Source: Prado023 sp963747335
GTDB lineage: Bacteria; Actinomycetota; Actinomycetes; S36-B12; CAIYMF01
Length of the DNA: 64,000 nt
Reading direction: 5' to 3'
Assembly (NCBI GenBank): GCA_963747335.1
Contig: CAVVEV010000008.1
Span: forward strand, 1 to 64,000
Below the pieces are notes generated by a model. The model saw only the letters and a list, made by a program, of their open reading frames with translations. It had not been told where the DNA came from and ran no database searches. Of this stretch, positions 19,232 through 27,346 are shown one piece after another. The translations under genes were made by a program, and so were the position numbers. Position 1 is the first letter of the stretch, and each line of letters starts with the position of its first letter.

Positions 19232-19313
19232 TGGCGGGTGTTGGGTTCGAACCAACGTAGGCTGAGCCGGCAGATTTACAGTCTGCTCCCTTTGGCCGCT
19301 CGGGCAACCCGCC
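19232..19313 (-). tRNA. tRNA-Tyr (GTA)
   Basis: 82-nt class II tRNA with a long variable arm. Acceptor GGCGGGT pairs with ACCCGCC, anticodon loop CTGTAAA gives GTA, T arm GGTTCGAACCC. Confidence 0.95.
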
Positions 19314-19324
19314 GTAGCCCGTCG

Positions 19325-19330
19325 ATGGTA
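19325..19330 (-). promoter_or_regulatory. -10 box for tRNA-Tyr
   Basis: TACCAT on the minus strand, 11 nt upstream of the tRNA 5' end. Confidence 0.5.
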
Positions 19331-19681
19331 CCCGGCTCACCGGGCGCGGGACAAACCACCGGGTGGCTCAGGTCGGACAGCGAGTGCAGCGATCCGATGA
19401 CGGGCCTCAGCAGTCGGGAGCAAACCTCGCGGGGGTTCGCGTCGATTGGGCACACGTTATGTCAGAGCTAGCGACAGGAACGGGCGCGAGGCCGATCCTG
19501 GGCCGGGGGAATCCCGCTGGCAGGGCTGGGTTCGACCGGAACGGGCGCGCAGTTCACCCCGGTGACGAGTCGGGCCGGGGGCACGCTCCTGATCCCCTCC
19601 TGACGAGACTCACGCGCGTGGGGGGGACCCGCAGGAGCACCGACCTGTGCTCCGCCAGGAGCTGGGCCGATGCACCCCCAT

Positions 19682-19687
19682 TAGGCT
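19682..19687 (+). promoter_or_regulatory. Leaderless -10 box for the YajQ-family gene
   Basis: TAGGCT followed by 6 nt and ATG at 19694; no Shine-Dalgarno sequence. Confidence 0.55.
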
Positions 19688-19693
19688 GGGCCC

Positions 19694-20185
19694 ATGGCAG
19701 ACAGCAGCTTCGACATCGTCAGCAAGGTCGACCACCAGGAGGTCGACAACGCCCTGAACCAGGCCGCCAAGGAGGTGGCCACGCGTTTCGACTTCAAGAA
19801 CACCGGGACGACCATCGCCTGGCGCGGCGAGGAGGGCATCGAGATCACCTCGAGCACCGAGGAGCGCTGCAAGGCGGCCCTCGACGTGCTCAAGGACAAG
19901 CTCGTCAAGCGTCAGGTCTCGCTCAAGGCCCTCGACGCCGGGGAGCCGCGCCCGTCGGGCAAGGAGACCAAGATCCAGTGCTCGCTGAAGGCCGGCATCT
20001 CGAAGGAGCAGGCCAGCAAGCTGAACAAGATGATCCGTGACTCCGCGCCCAAGGGAGTCAAGTCCCAGGTGATGGGCGAGGAGCTGCGCGTGAGCGCGAA
20101 GAGCCGCGATGACCTGCAGGCGGTGCAGAAGCTGGTCCGCGAGGCCGACCTCGACTTCGCGGTCCAGTTCGTCAACTACCGGTGA
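19694..20185 (+). CDS. YajQ-family nucleotide-binding protein
   Basis: 163 residues, full length for the family. It has the N-terminal ADSSFDIVSKVDHQEVDNAL and FDFKNTGTTI, then KQ-type conserved blocks (LKAGISKEQASKLNKMIRDS) and the C-terminal DLDFAVQFVNYR. The two-domain ferredoxin-like fold binds nucleotides, and some homologs bind cyclic di-GMP; tRNA binding is reported for others. Its cellular role is therefore not settled. The start is set by the leaderless promoter. The stop overlaps the ATG of the following phosphatase as TGATG, implying coupled translation. Confidence 0.93.
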   Translation: MADSSFDIVSKVDHQEVDNALNQAAKEVATRFDFKNTGTTIAWRGEEGIEITSSTEERCKAALDVLKDKLVKRQVSLKALDAGEPRPSGKETKIQCSLKAGISKEQASKLNKMIRDSAPKGVKSQVMGEELRVSAKSRDDLQAVQKLVREADLDFAVQFVNYR

Positions 20186-20847
20186 TGCCCGGTCGGTTCG
20201 CCGATGCCGACCCCATCCTCTTCGACCTCGACGGGACGCTGACCGAGTCAGGTCCGGGGATCATCAGTTCCGTGCGCTACGCCCTCGAGAAGATGGGAGG
20301 GCCTGTCCTGGACGACGACGCACTGGGGCGGTTCATCGGTCCGCCCCTGCTCGACTCCTTCCGGGACTTCTGCGGGTTCGACCCTGCCGAGGTCACGGTC
20401 GCGATCGCCGCCTACCGCGAGTACTACGCCACCGACGGCCAGTACGAGAACGCCGTGTACGACGGGATCCCCGAGCTGCTGGCGAGCCTGCGCGCGGCGG
20501 GGCGCACGCTGGCGGTCGCGACCTCCAAGGCCGAGGTGTTCGCCGAGTCGATCCTGGACCACTTCGCCCTCACCGAGCACTTCGCCACGATCGTCGGCTC
20601 CGAGCTCGACGGCCGGCGCACGGCCAAGGCCGACATCATCACCGAGGCGCTGGCCCGGCTGGGCCGGCCAACGGCCGGGACCGTGATGATCGGTGACCGC
20701 AGCCACGACGTGCGCGGGGCGGCCACCGTGGGCGTGGGCAGCATCGGGGTGCTCTGGGGCTACGGAGACGATGCGGAGCTCACCGCCGCAGGGGCGGATG
20801 CACTGGCGGCCTCGCCGGCCGAGCTGCTGGGCCAACTGACCCCCTGA
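20185..20847 (+). CDS. HAD-superfamily hydrolase, phosphoglycolate-phosphatase/Gph type
   Basis: 220 residues of subfamily IA HAD phosphatase. The nucleophile motif FDLDGTLTESG (Asp14, Asp16) is followed by a helical cap. Motif II Thr/Ser is in VATSKAEVF and the Mg-binding motif is in MIGDRSHDVRGA. The likely reaction is hydrolysis of a small phosphate ester such as phosphoglycolate; the exact substrate is open. ATG at 20185 overlaps the upstream stop; a GTG three bases earlier is an alternative. Its 3' end faces the minus-strand ferredoxin-like gene. Confidence 0.9.
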   Translation: MPGRFADADPILFDLDGTLTESGPGIISSVRYALEKMGGPVLDDDALGRFIGPPLLDSFRDFCGFDPAEVTVAIAAYREYYATDGQYENAVYDGIPELLASLRAAGRTLAVATSKAEVFAESILDHFALTEHFATIVGSELDGRRTAKADIITEALARLGRPTAGTVMIGDRSHDVRGAATVGVGSIGVLWGYGDDAELTAAGADALAASPAELLGQLTP

Positions 20848-20865
20848 CCTTCGTCGGGGTGGTCG

Positions 20866-20912
20866 TCGGCGTGAACGGAACCGCCGTCGGATCGTCGGAA
20901 TCGTTCACACCG
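20866..20912. terminator. Hairpin between convergent genes
   Basis: An ~11-bp stem with one G-U pair around GTGAACG (20871-20877) and CGTTCAC (20902-20908) lies in the 74-bp convergent spacer. Confidence 0.5.
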
Positions 20913-20921
20913 ATCTGAGCC

Positions 20922-21230
20922 TCACCCCTCGAGCTGGTCGATCCCGTGGCGCAGACCGTCCGGTGCGGACGTGGCCGGCACGGCGTCCGGGCGCCACTCC
21001 AGTGCGTCGAAGGGGCACACGTCGACGCAGATGCCGCAGTACATGCACACGCCCCAGTCGATGGTGAACGCGTCGAGCACGTTGACCGTCCGCGGGCGGC
21101 GCGCACCGGGGTCGCCGACGAGCTCCTGGTGGGCCTGCAGCGAGATGCACCACGTCGGGCACTCCCGGACGCACAGCATGCAGGAGGTGCAGTTGCCCGG
21201 GAGGAGCGCGATCCGCGCGTGCCCGGTCAC
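20922..21230 (-). CDS. NuoI-like 2x[4Fe-4S] ferredoxin protein (orphan complex I-type)
   Basis: 102 residues from GTG at 21230. Two complete iron-sulfur motifs, CTSCMLCVRECP and CMYCGICVDVCPFDALEW, match the NuoI/Ech-F type of electron-carrying subunit rather than a soluble ferredoxin. The protein lacks the N-terminal membrane-facing helix and the long C-terminus of the main NuoI in this window. GTG overlaps the stop of the NuoC-like gene as GTGA. It is the last gene of a three-gene NuoB/C/I-like unit divergent from korAB, suggesting a role in passing electrons from ferredoxin. That role is inference. Confidence 0.85.
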   Translation of the reverse strand: MTGHARIALLPGNCTSCMLCVRECPTWCISLQAHQELVGDPGARRPRTVNVLDAFTIDWGVCMYCGICVDVCPFDALEWRPDAVPATSAPDGLRHGIDQLEG

Positions 21231-21715
21231 GGCTGCCACTCCGACGGGACCCCGGGCGGGCCCGGGCGGGTCCGTGGACGCGCGGCCACCCGTCCGCCGG
21301 CAGGACGATCCGAGGGCTCGACCGCCCCGGGCCAGGGGGTGGCGATCCGGGCCGGCAGGGCAGTCGTGCGGCGCAGCGGGTGCCCAGCGTCGCCCGTGGT
21401 CAGCAGCGGTCGCAGGTCCGGATTCCCCGCGAACGTGACCCCGAACATCTCGTGGACCTCGCGCTCGTGCCAGGCGGCGCCGGGGTACACGCCGACCAGC
21501 GAGGCCAGCACCGGGACATCGCGGTTCACGGCCGTCCATACGAGATGGCGCGCCCCACCCGCGACATCGACGAGGTGCGCGACGACCTCGATCCGTCCGT
21601 TGCCCGGAGCATCGACAGCCGTCAGCATGTCGAGCATCGTCGCCCCCGTCGCCGCGAGACCGGCGCAGGACGACTCCCACTGCTCCGGGTCCACCCGGTG
21701 CTCATGGGCGCGCAC
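21227..21715 (-). CDS. NuoC-like 30-kDa subunit (orphan complex I-type)
   Basis: 162 residues from GTG at 21715. It matches the NuoC family in the conserved block YPGAAWHEREVHEMFGVTFA plus PDLRPLL, with a preceding beta-rich region (MLDMLTAVDAPGNGRIEVVAHL). The C-terminal ~40 residues are Arg/Pro-rich and not family-like. NuoC normally pairs with NuoD, which is absent here. The start lies within the last codons of the NuoB-like gene, and the end overlaps the NuoI-like start, so the three are tightly coupled. The long upstream open frame is a shadow of the NuoB-like gene. Confidence 0.85.
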   Translation of the reverse strand: MRAHEHRVDPEQWESSCAGLAATGATMLDMLTAVDAPGNGRIEVVAHLVDVAGGARHLVWTAVNRDVPVLASLVGVYPGAAWHEREVHEMFGVTFAGNPDLRPLLTTGDAGHPLRRTTALPARIATPWPGAVEPSDRPAGGRVAARPRTRPGPPGVPSEWQP

Positions 21716-22145
21716 GAAGCACCTCCGCCAGTCCGGCCACGAGGTCCTCGGGCCGCGGTGGGCAGCCGGGCACCCACACGTCCACCGGCACCACCTCATG
21801 GGCGCCGGGCAGGACGCTGTACGAGTCCCAGTACGGCCCGCCGGTCGCGGCGCAGGCACCGAAGGCCAGCACCGCTCGCGGTTCGGGCAGCTCGGCGAAC
21901 GCCGCGGCCAGCGCCGGCGCGAGGCGGGTGGTGACAGTCCCGGCGACCACCAGGACGTGGAGGTCAGCCGCCACCGGCCCCTCCGGGGCTGCGCCCGCAC
22001 CATCGATGGCGTCCACCAGCGCGGCGGCCCGTCGGGCCTCCCGGACCTCGATCCCGCAGCAGGCCAGCCCGAGCTCGACGACGTGCAGGGACACGCGCTG
22101 GGCTCCGACCCGGACCCAGCGGTGCTGCACCGCTCCGACCACCAC
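21702..22145 (-). CDS. NuoB-like 20-kDa Fe-S subunit (orphan complex I-type)
   Basis: 147 residues from GTG at 22145. All four cysteines that would bind a cluster N2 are kept: the tandem pair in ELGLACCGIE, the Cys in AFGACAATGG and the Cys in VPGCPPRPED. It is shorter at the N-terminus than the main NuoB. A -10 box TAGCCT lies 7 nt upstream of the GTG, arguing for leaderless expression and fixing the start. It heads a NuoB-C-I-like unit with no NuoD or membrane subunit, back-to-back with the 2-oxoacid:ferredoxin oxidoreductase genes. Confidence 0.86.
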   Translation of the reverse strand: MVVGAVQHRWVRVGAQRVSLHVVELGLACCGIEVREARRAAALVDAIDGAGAAPEGPVAADLHVLVVAGTVTTRLAPALAAAFAELPEPRAVLAFGACAATGGPYWDSYSVLPGAHEVVPVDVWVPGCPPRPEDLVAGLAEVLRARP

Positions 22146-22152
22146 GGGGGCA

Positions 22153-22158
22153 AGGCTA
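22153..22158 (-). promoter_or_regulatory. Leaderless -10 box for the NuoB/C/I-like unit
   Basis: TAGCCT on the minus strand with 7 nt to the GTG at 22145. Confidence 0.5.
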
Positions 22159-22313
22159 GGGCCTCGCGCATGCCACGTCGCTGGCGCTGCGCCCATACCG
22201 GGCACGCAACGCCGCGGCCAGGTGACGCGGCAGCACCGATCATGGGACAGAATGAAGGGCCGAAGGCAACCCTTAGTTGAAGTGAGTCCCCCGGGACGCG
22301 AAAGGCACGGACC

Positions 22314-24167
22314 GTGAGCAAGCCGGTAGTTCCGCTGGAGAAGGTCATCATCCGCTTCGCCGGCGACTCCGGGGACGGCATGCAGCTCACCGGCGACCGC
22401 TTCACCCACGAGACGGCGTCCTTCGGCAACGACCTGTCCACCCTGCCGGACTTCCCTGCCGAGATCCGCGCACCAGCCGGCACGGTCCACGGGGTCAGTG
22501 CCTTCCAGCTGCAGTTCGCCGACCACGCGATCCAGACCCCGGGCGACGCCGCCGATGTCCTGATCGCGATGAACCCCGCGGCGCTGAAGAGCAACCTGCA
22601 CCATGTCCGCCGTGGCGGGCATCTGATCATCAACAGCGACGAGTTCACCAAGCGCGCCGTCGAGAAGGTCGGCTACGCCGCTGACCCCCTCAACGACGAC
22701 AGCCTCGAGTCCTACGTCGTCCACCCGGTGAGCCTGACCACCCTGACGGTCGAGGCGCTCAAGGGTTTCGCCATCACCAAGAAGGAGGCCGAGCGGGCGA
22801 AGAACATGTTCGCCCTGGGCCTGCTCAGCTGGCTGTACTCACGCGGGACCGAGGGTACCCGCGCCTTCCTCACCGCGAAGTTCGGCCGCAAGCCCGAGAT
22901 CCTCGCCGCGAACCTCGCTGCGTTCGATGCCGGCTGGGCGTACGGCGAGACCACCGAGGACTTCGCCGTCCACTACGAGGTCAGCCCCGCGGTCATGCCG
23001 CCCGGGGTGTACCGCAACATCACCGGCAACACTGCCCTGTCCTACGGGCTGATCGCCGCCGCCGAGCTCTCCGGGCTCCCGCTGTTCCTCGGCTCCTACC
23101 CCATCACCCCGGCCAGCGACATCCTCCACGAGCTGAGCCGGCACAAGGAGTTCGGCGTGCGCACGCTGCAGCTCGAGGACGAGATCGCCGGCATCGGCGC
23201 GGCACTCGGGGCGGCCTACGGCGGCTCGTTGGCCGTGACCACCACCTCTGGCCCCGGGATCGCGCTGAAGTCCGAGACGATCGGGCTCGCCGTGGCCACG
23301 GAGCTGCCGCTGCTGGTCATCGACGTCCAGCGTGGGGGACCCTCGACCGGCCTGCCCACGAAGACCGAGCAGGCCGACCTGCTGCAGGCGATGTTCGGGC
23401 GCAATGGAGAGGCTCCGGTGCCCATCGTTGCCCCCCAATCCCCGAGCGACTGCTTCGACGCCGCCATCGAGGCCGCCCGGATCGCCCTGACGTACCGCAC
23501 GCCCGTCATGCTGCTCTCCGACGGATACCTGGCCAACGGCTCGGAGCCGTGGCGGGTCCCGGACGTCGCGGACCTGCCCGACCTGCACGTGGAGTTCGCG
23601 ACGCAGACCAACCACACTCTCGAGGACGGCACCGAGGTCTACTGGCCCTACAAGCGCGACCCGGAGACTCTGGCCCGGCCCTGGGCCGTCCCCGGCACGC
23701 CGGGCCTCGAGCACCGGATCGGCGGGATCGAGAAGGCCGATGGCTCGGGGGCCATCAGCTACGACCCCGACAACCACGACTTCATGGTCCGCACCCGCCA
23801 GGCGAAGGTGGACGGGATCGCCAGGACGATCCCCCCGCTCGAGGTCGACGACCCCGACGGCGACGCGCGGGTGCTCGTCCTGGGCTGGGGCTCGACGCAC
23901 GGCCCGATCGGTGCCGCGTGCGGCATCATCCGCGCCGAGGGTGGCAATGTCGCCCACGCCCACCTGCGCCACCTCAACCCGTTCCCGGCCAACACCGGCG
24001 AGGTGCTGCGCGCCTATGACCGCGTGCTCATCCCGGAGATGAACCTGGGCCAGCTGAGCATGCTCATCCGCGCCAAGTACCTGGTGGACGCCCAGGGCTA
24101 CAACCAGGTCCGCGGCCTGCCCTTCAAGGCCACGGAGCTTGCCGACCAGATCCGGGAGATCCTGTGA
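22314..24167 (+). CDS. korA: 2-oxoacid:ferredoxin oxidoreductase, fused gamma-alpha subunit
   Basis: 617 residues. Residues ~1-190 are the gamma domain (RFAGDSGDGMQLTGDRFTHE) fused to the alpha domain with YPITPASDILHE, TTTSGPGIALKSE and QRGGPSTGLPTKTEQ. With KorB it oxidatively decarboxylates 2-oxoglutarate (or another 2-oxoacid) to the acyl-CoA, reducing ferredoxin. The gamma-alpha fusion without a ferredoxin domain is the actinobacterial KorAB form, some of which tolerate oxygen. GTG at 22314 with GAAAGG upstream. It overlaps korB by 4 bp. The substrate is inferred from family resemblance; pyruvate is less likely. Confidence 0.93.
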   Translation: MSKPVVPLEKVIIRFAGDSGDGMQLTGDRFTHETASFGNDLSTLPDFPAEIRAPAGTVHGVSAFQLQFADHAIQTPGDAADVLIAMNPAALKSNLHHVRRGGHLIINSDEFTKRAVEKVGYAADPLNDDSLESYVVHPVSLTTLTVEALKGFAITKKEAERAKNMFALGLLSWLYSRGTEGTRAFLTAKFGRKPEILAANLAAFDAGWAYGETTEDFAVHYEVSPAVMPPGVYRNITGNTALSYGLIAAAELSGLPLFLGSYPITPASDILHELSRHKEFGVRTLQLEDEIAGIGAALGAAYGGSLAVTTTSGPGIALKSETIGLAVATELPLLVIDVQRGGPSTGLPTKTEQADLLQAMFGRNGEAPVPIVAPQSPSDCFDAAIEAARIALTYRTPVMLLSDGYLANGSEPWRVPDVADLPDLHVEFATQTNHTLEDGTEVYWPYKRDPETLARPWAVPGTPGLEHRIGGIEKADGSGAISYDPDNHDFMVRTRQAKVDGIARTIPPLEVDDPDGDARVLVLGWGSTHGPIGAACGIIRAEGGNVAHAHLRHLNPFPANTGEVLRAYDRVLIPEMNLGQLSMLIRAKYLVDAQGYNQVRGLPFKATELADQIREIL

Positions 24168-25228
24168 GCATCGACCTGTCCGCCTCCCGATCCCTGAGCC
24201 TCGTACCCAAGGCAGAGGCTCCCCAGTCGGCCAAGGAGTTCAAGAGCGACCAGGAGGTCCGCTGGTGCCCCGGCTGCGGGGACTACGCGATCCTGGCCGC
24301 GGTGCAGTCCTTCCTGCCCGAGCTGGGAGTGCGCCGGGAGAACATCGTGTTCATCTCCGGCATCGGCTGCTCCTCGCGTTTCCCGTACTACCTGGACACG
24401 TACGGGATGCACTCGATCCACGGGCGTGCTCCCGCCATCGCCACCGGCCTGTCGACCTCACGACCCGACCTGACCGTGTGGGTCGTGACCGGCGATGGCG
24501 ACGCCCTGAGCATCGGCGCCAACCACTTCCTGCACGCACTGCGCCGGAACGTGAACATCAAGATCCTGCTGTTCAACAACCGGATCTATGGCCTGACCAA
24601 GGGCCAGTACTCACCCACCTCCGAGGCCGGCAAGGTCACGAAGTCCACCCCCATGGGCTCGATCGACTACCCGTTCAACCCGATCTCGGTGGCTCTGGGC
24701 GCCGAGGCCTCGTTCGTGGCCCGCACGATCGACTCCGACCGCAAGCACCTGACCGAGGTGCTGCGCCAAGCGGCAGCGCACGAGGGATCGGCCCTGGTCG
24801 AGATCTACCAGAACTGCAACATCTTCAACGACGGCGCCTGGGAGCCGCTCAAGGACTCGTCCGTCCGCGAGGACAACCTGATCCGCCTCGAGCACGGCAA
24901 GCCCATCCGCTTCGGCGCCAACGGGCAGAAGGGCGTGGCCCGGCGCGAGGACGGCGTCCTGCACGTCGTCGACGACGTGGCTCACTGCGACGGTGACTGC
25001 CTCTGGGTCCACGACGCGCACGCAGCCGAGCCCTCCACGGCGTTCGCACTGTCGCGGCTGGCCGACTTCGACACGCTGGAGAACACCGCCATCGGCGTCT
25101 TCCGCGACGTGCGCAGGCCGGTCTACGACCACCTGCTCGCCGAGCAGCTGGAGCGCGCGACCGCCAAGGGCCGTGGTGACCTGGCCACCCTCCTCACCGG
25201 ACGGGACACCTGGACGATCCCCGGCTGA
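24164..25228 (+). CDS. korB: 2-oxoacid:ferredoxin oxidoreductase, beta subunit
   Basis: 354 residues, TPP- and [4Fe-4S]-binding partner of KorA. The N-terminal WCPGCGDYAIL carries the first cluster cysteines (Cys35, Cys38) and ISGIGCSSRFPYY another. GDGDALSIGANHF with ILLFNNRIYGLTKGQ is the TPP/Mg motif. GTG at 24164 overlaps the korA stop as GTGA. Electrons must leave through a separate ferredoxin; the nearest Fe-S carriers are the divergent NuoI/NuoB-like proteins. The 3' end is convergent with a universal stress protein, 25 bp away. Confidence 0.94.
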   Translation: MSIDLSASRSLSLVPKAEAPQSAKEFKSDQEVRWCPGCGDYAILAAVQSFLPELGVRRENIVFISGIGCSSRFPYYLDTYGMHSIHGRAPAIATGLSTSRPDLTVWVVTGDGDALSIGANHFLHALRRNVNIKILLFNNRIYGLTKGQYSPTSEAGKVTKSTPMGSIDYPFNPISVALGAEASFVARTIDSDRKHLTEVLRQAAAHEGSALVEIYQNCNIFNDGAWEPLKDSSVREDNLIRLEHGKPIRFGANGQKGVARREDGVLHVVDDVAHCDGDCLWVHDAHAAEPSTAFALSRLADFDTLENTAIGVFRDVRRPVYDHLLAEQLERATAKGRGDLATLLTGRDTWTIPG

Positions 25229-25253
25229 TCGGGGACACCGAGGTGAAGGGCCG

Positions 25254-26132
25254 TCAGTGCTTGCGGTGCCGCAGCACTGCCACCGACCCCGTCGCGTGGT
25301 GCAGCAGCGACTGGCTCGTCGAGCCCAGCAGCATCCCCAGGAACGCCCCCCGACCGTGTGAGCCCACGACAGTGAGGCTCGCCCGGCCCGAGGCCTCGAC
25401 CAGCGCCGGCGCGGGACGGCCGTGGGCGACGTTGGTGGTGATCGGCACGTCCGGGTACCTCTCACGCCATCCGGCGAGGACCTCGGAGGTCACCCGCTGC
25501 TCGAACCCGGTGGTCGCGGCGGTGATCTCGACCGGGGGGACGTAGGGAACGACCCCGGGGTAGACCGGGATCGCGTAGCTGTGCACGACCTCGAGTCCCA
25601 GACCATGGCGTGAGGCGTGGTCGATGGCCCATCCGACCAGTTCCTCCGACTCCGGCGAGCCGTCCACCCCGACCACCACCGGCCCGTCAGCCGGGCCCTG
25701 CGCCTGGACGACGATGACCGGGCAGTGCGCGTGCGAGGCCACGTGCGAGACCGTCGACCCGAGGATCACCGAGGAGATCGAGCTGTGCCCCCGGGACCCG
25801 ATCACGACCATGACGGCAGTCCGGCTCTGGTCGACCAGGACACTGGCCGGCGAGCCCGCGGTGGCGACGGTCTCGACCGCGACGCCGGCCCTCGTCACGA
25901 CCTCCGCCGCCTGGGCCACCAGCGCGGGTCCCTCGTGGGGCAGGGTCGTGGCCAGGACCGGAGCCCCGGACATCGTGGCGGCCGCGCCGTCCCACGCCGC
26001 GAGGTCGGGCTCGCAGTAGACCACCCGGACGCCGAGGTGCCGCGACGCCGCCTCCCGGACCGCCCAGTCCAGGGCAGCCCGCGAGTCCGGCGAGTTGTCG
26101 TACCCGACGACGATCTGCGTGGACGTGGACAT
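25254..26132 (-). CDS. Universal stress protein with two UspA domains
   Basis: 292 residues, tandem Usp domains at ~6-140 and ~150-290. Each has the ATP-binding pattern: VVIGSRGHSS with GSTVSHVASHAHCPVIVV in the first, and VVGSHGRGAFLGMLLGSTSQ with SVAVLR in the second. The strands begin IVVGYDNSPDSRAALDWA and VVVGVDGSPESEELVGWA. Double-domain Usps in actinobacteria are commonly induced by hypoxia or starvation, which would fit the neighbouring anaerobic enzymes; no regulatory site was seen. The ATG at 26132 has GGAGGG upstream. Confidence 0.93.
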   Translation of the reverse strand: MSTSTQIVVGYDNSPDSRAALDWAVREAASRHLGVRVVYCEPDLAAWDGAAATMSGAPVLATTLPHEGPALVAQAAEVVTRAGVAVETVATAGSPASVLVDQSRTAVMVVIGSRGHSSISSVILGSTVSHVASHAHCPVIVVQAQGPADGPVVVGVDGSPESEELVGWAIDHASRHGLGLEVVHSYAIPVYPGVVPYVPPVEITAATTGFEQRVTSEVLAGWRERYPDVPITTNVAHGRPAPALVEASGRASLTVVGSHGRGAFLGMLLGSTSQSLLHHATGSVAVLRHRKH

Positions 26133-26256
26133 CGCACATCCCTCCTCGGCGCCGCTGTCCGTCGCGACCACCGCGGGACCCGCTGCGCCACCTCCATCCT
26201 GACGCCCATCCACGCGGGGCGGATAGGGACCATGGTCGCCTCCTGGCGCACAGGGC

Positions 26257-27339
26257 CTACGAGTCGTTTCGGGGTCCGAACCGTGGCGCTGGACCGGGAA
26301 CCCGTGCCCCGGTCACGGGATCGTCGACGAAGGTCCCCCGCGCCGCGAGCTGCGGATGGTCGGGGGCCTCGGTCATGTCCAGCACCGGGGTCAGGCACGC
26401 GTTGGTGCCGGCGAAGACCGCCGCCCACTCGTCGCGGGTCCGGGTGCAGAACGCCCGCTCCAGGTGCTCGCGCAGGGCCGGCCAGCCTCGCGGGTCCCAC
26501 TGCTCGGGCAGGTCCGCGGGGTCGAGACCGAGGCCGGCGAGGAGCTCGGAGTAGAAGGCCGGCTCCAGGGCCCCGAGGGCCACGAACCGACCGTCCGCGC
26601 ATGTGTAGGTGTCGTAGAAGGGAGCGCCCCCGTCCAGGGTGTTCTCCCCCGGGGGGTTGGGCCACAGGCCCTGGGCACGTTGGCCATGGACCAGGCTCAT
26701 GAGGTTGGCCGCACCATCGACCATGGCCGCGTCGACCACGACACCGCGACCGCTCCGGGCAACCTCCAGCAGCGCGGCCAGGACGCCCACGACCAGGTAG
26801 GTCGATCCACCGCCGTGGTCGGCGATCAGGTTCAGCGCCATGACCGGTCGCTCGCCCGCCCGCGCGGTGTGCCGCAGCGGCCCGGCGATCGCGCTGTAGT
26901 TGATGTCGTGCCCGGCCAGCGCCGCCCAGGGGCCGGTCTGGCCCCAGCCGGTCATCCGGCCGTAGACCAGGCGCGGGTTCACCGCCCAGCAGTCCCCCGG
27001 CCCCAGGCCGAGACGCTCGGCGGCCCCGGGCCGGAACCCCTCGATCAGCAGGTCGGACTCGGCGACCAGCGCCAGGGCCTCGCTGCGCCCGGAGTCGGAG
27101 CGCAGGTCCACCACGCGGGTGGGGCGACCGCGCAGCAGCGGGTCCCGGCCGGGCACGTGACCCAGTGGCTGGCCCCCCGGCCGATCCAGCCGGACGCCCG
27201 TGGCACCGAGGTCGGCCAGCATCATGCCGGCGTGCGGCACGGGGCCGATACCGCCGAGCTCCACGAACCGCACACCGGCCAGCGGGCCGGCGGCCGCAGG
27301 CACCGTGGGCTGCTCGTAGGCCCCACCGGGATCGCCCAT
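26257..27339 (-). CDS. CaiB/BaiF family CoA transferase, alpha-methylacyl-CoA racemase type
   Basis: 360 residues of the class III CoA-transferase fold. It opens GPLAGVRFVELGGIGPVPHAGMMLADLGA, and has YGRMTGWGQTGPWAALAGHDINYSAIAG including the conserved Asp. LDGGAPFYDTY and FVALGALEPAFYSELL follow. The HDINY segment is closest to alpha-methylacyl-CoA racemases, which epimerise 2-methyl-branched acyl-CoAs. Such enzymes serve branched-chain lipid or sterol breakdown in actinobacteria. ATG at 27339 lies 8 bp upstream of the end of the neighbouring unknown gene, so the two are probably in one operon. Confidence 0.88.
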   Translation of the reverse strand: MGDPGGAYEQPTVPAAAGPLAGVRFVELGGIGPVPHAGMMLADLGATGVRLDRPGGQPLGHVPGRDPLLRGRPTRVVDLRSDSGRSEALALVAESDLLIEGFRPGAAERLGLGPGDCWAVNPRLVYGRMTGWGQTGPWAALAGHDINYSAIAGPLRHTARAGERPVMALNLIADHGGGSTYLVVGVLAALLEVARSGRGVVVDAAMVDGAANLMSLVHGQRAQGLWPNPPGENTLDGGAPFYDTYTCADGRFVALGALEPAFYSELLAGLGLDPADLPEQWDPRGWPALREHLERAFCTRTRDEWAAVFAGTNACLTPVLDMTEAPDHPQLAARGTFVDDPVTGARVPGPAPRFGPRNDS

Positions 27340-27346
27340 GTGCGGG

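Larger units (their letters stand above)
19314..19693. other. Gene-free spacer between tRNA-Tyr and the YajQ gene
   Basis: 380 bp with no convincing gene. It contains the tRNA-Tyr -10 box at 19325-19330 and the YajQ-gene -10 box at the right edge. A 10-bp sequence AACGGGCGCG occurs twice (near 19480 and 19540); nothing else stands out. Confidence 0.6.

Noticed and set aside
17857..19313. tRNA cluster considered as an integration site for a mobile element
   Set aside because: No integrase, no repeated tRNA 3' ends and the genes around are housekeeping.
22314..25228. KorAB considered as a pyruvate:ferredoxin oxidoreductase
   Set aside because: The fused gamma-alpha plus short beta architecture, without delta/ferredoxin domains, fits the 2-oxoglutarate KorAB type better; substrate remains inferred.
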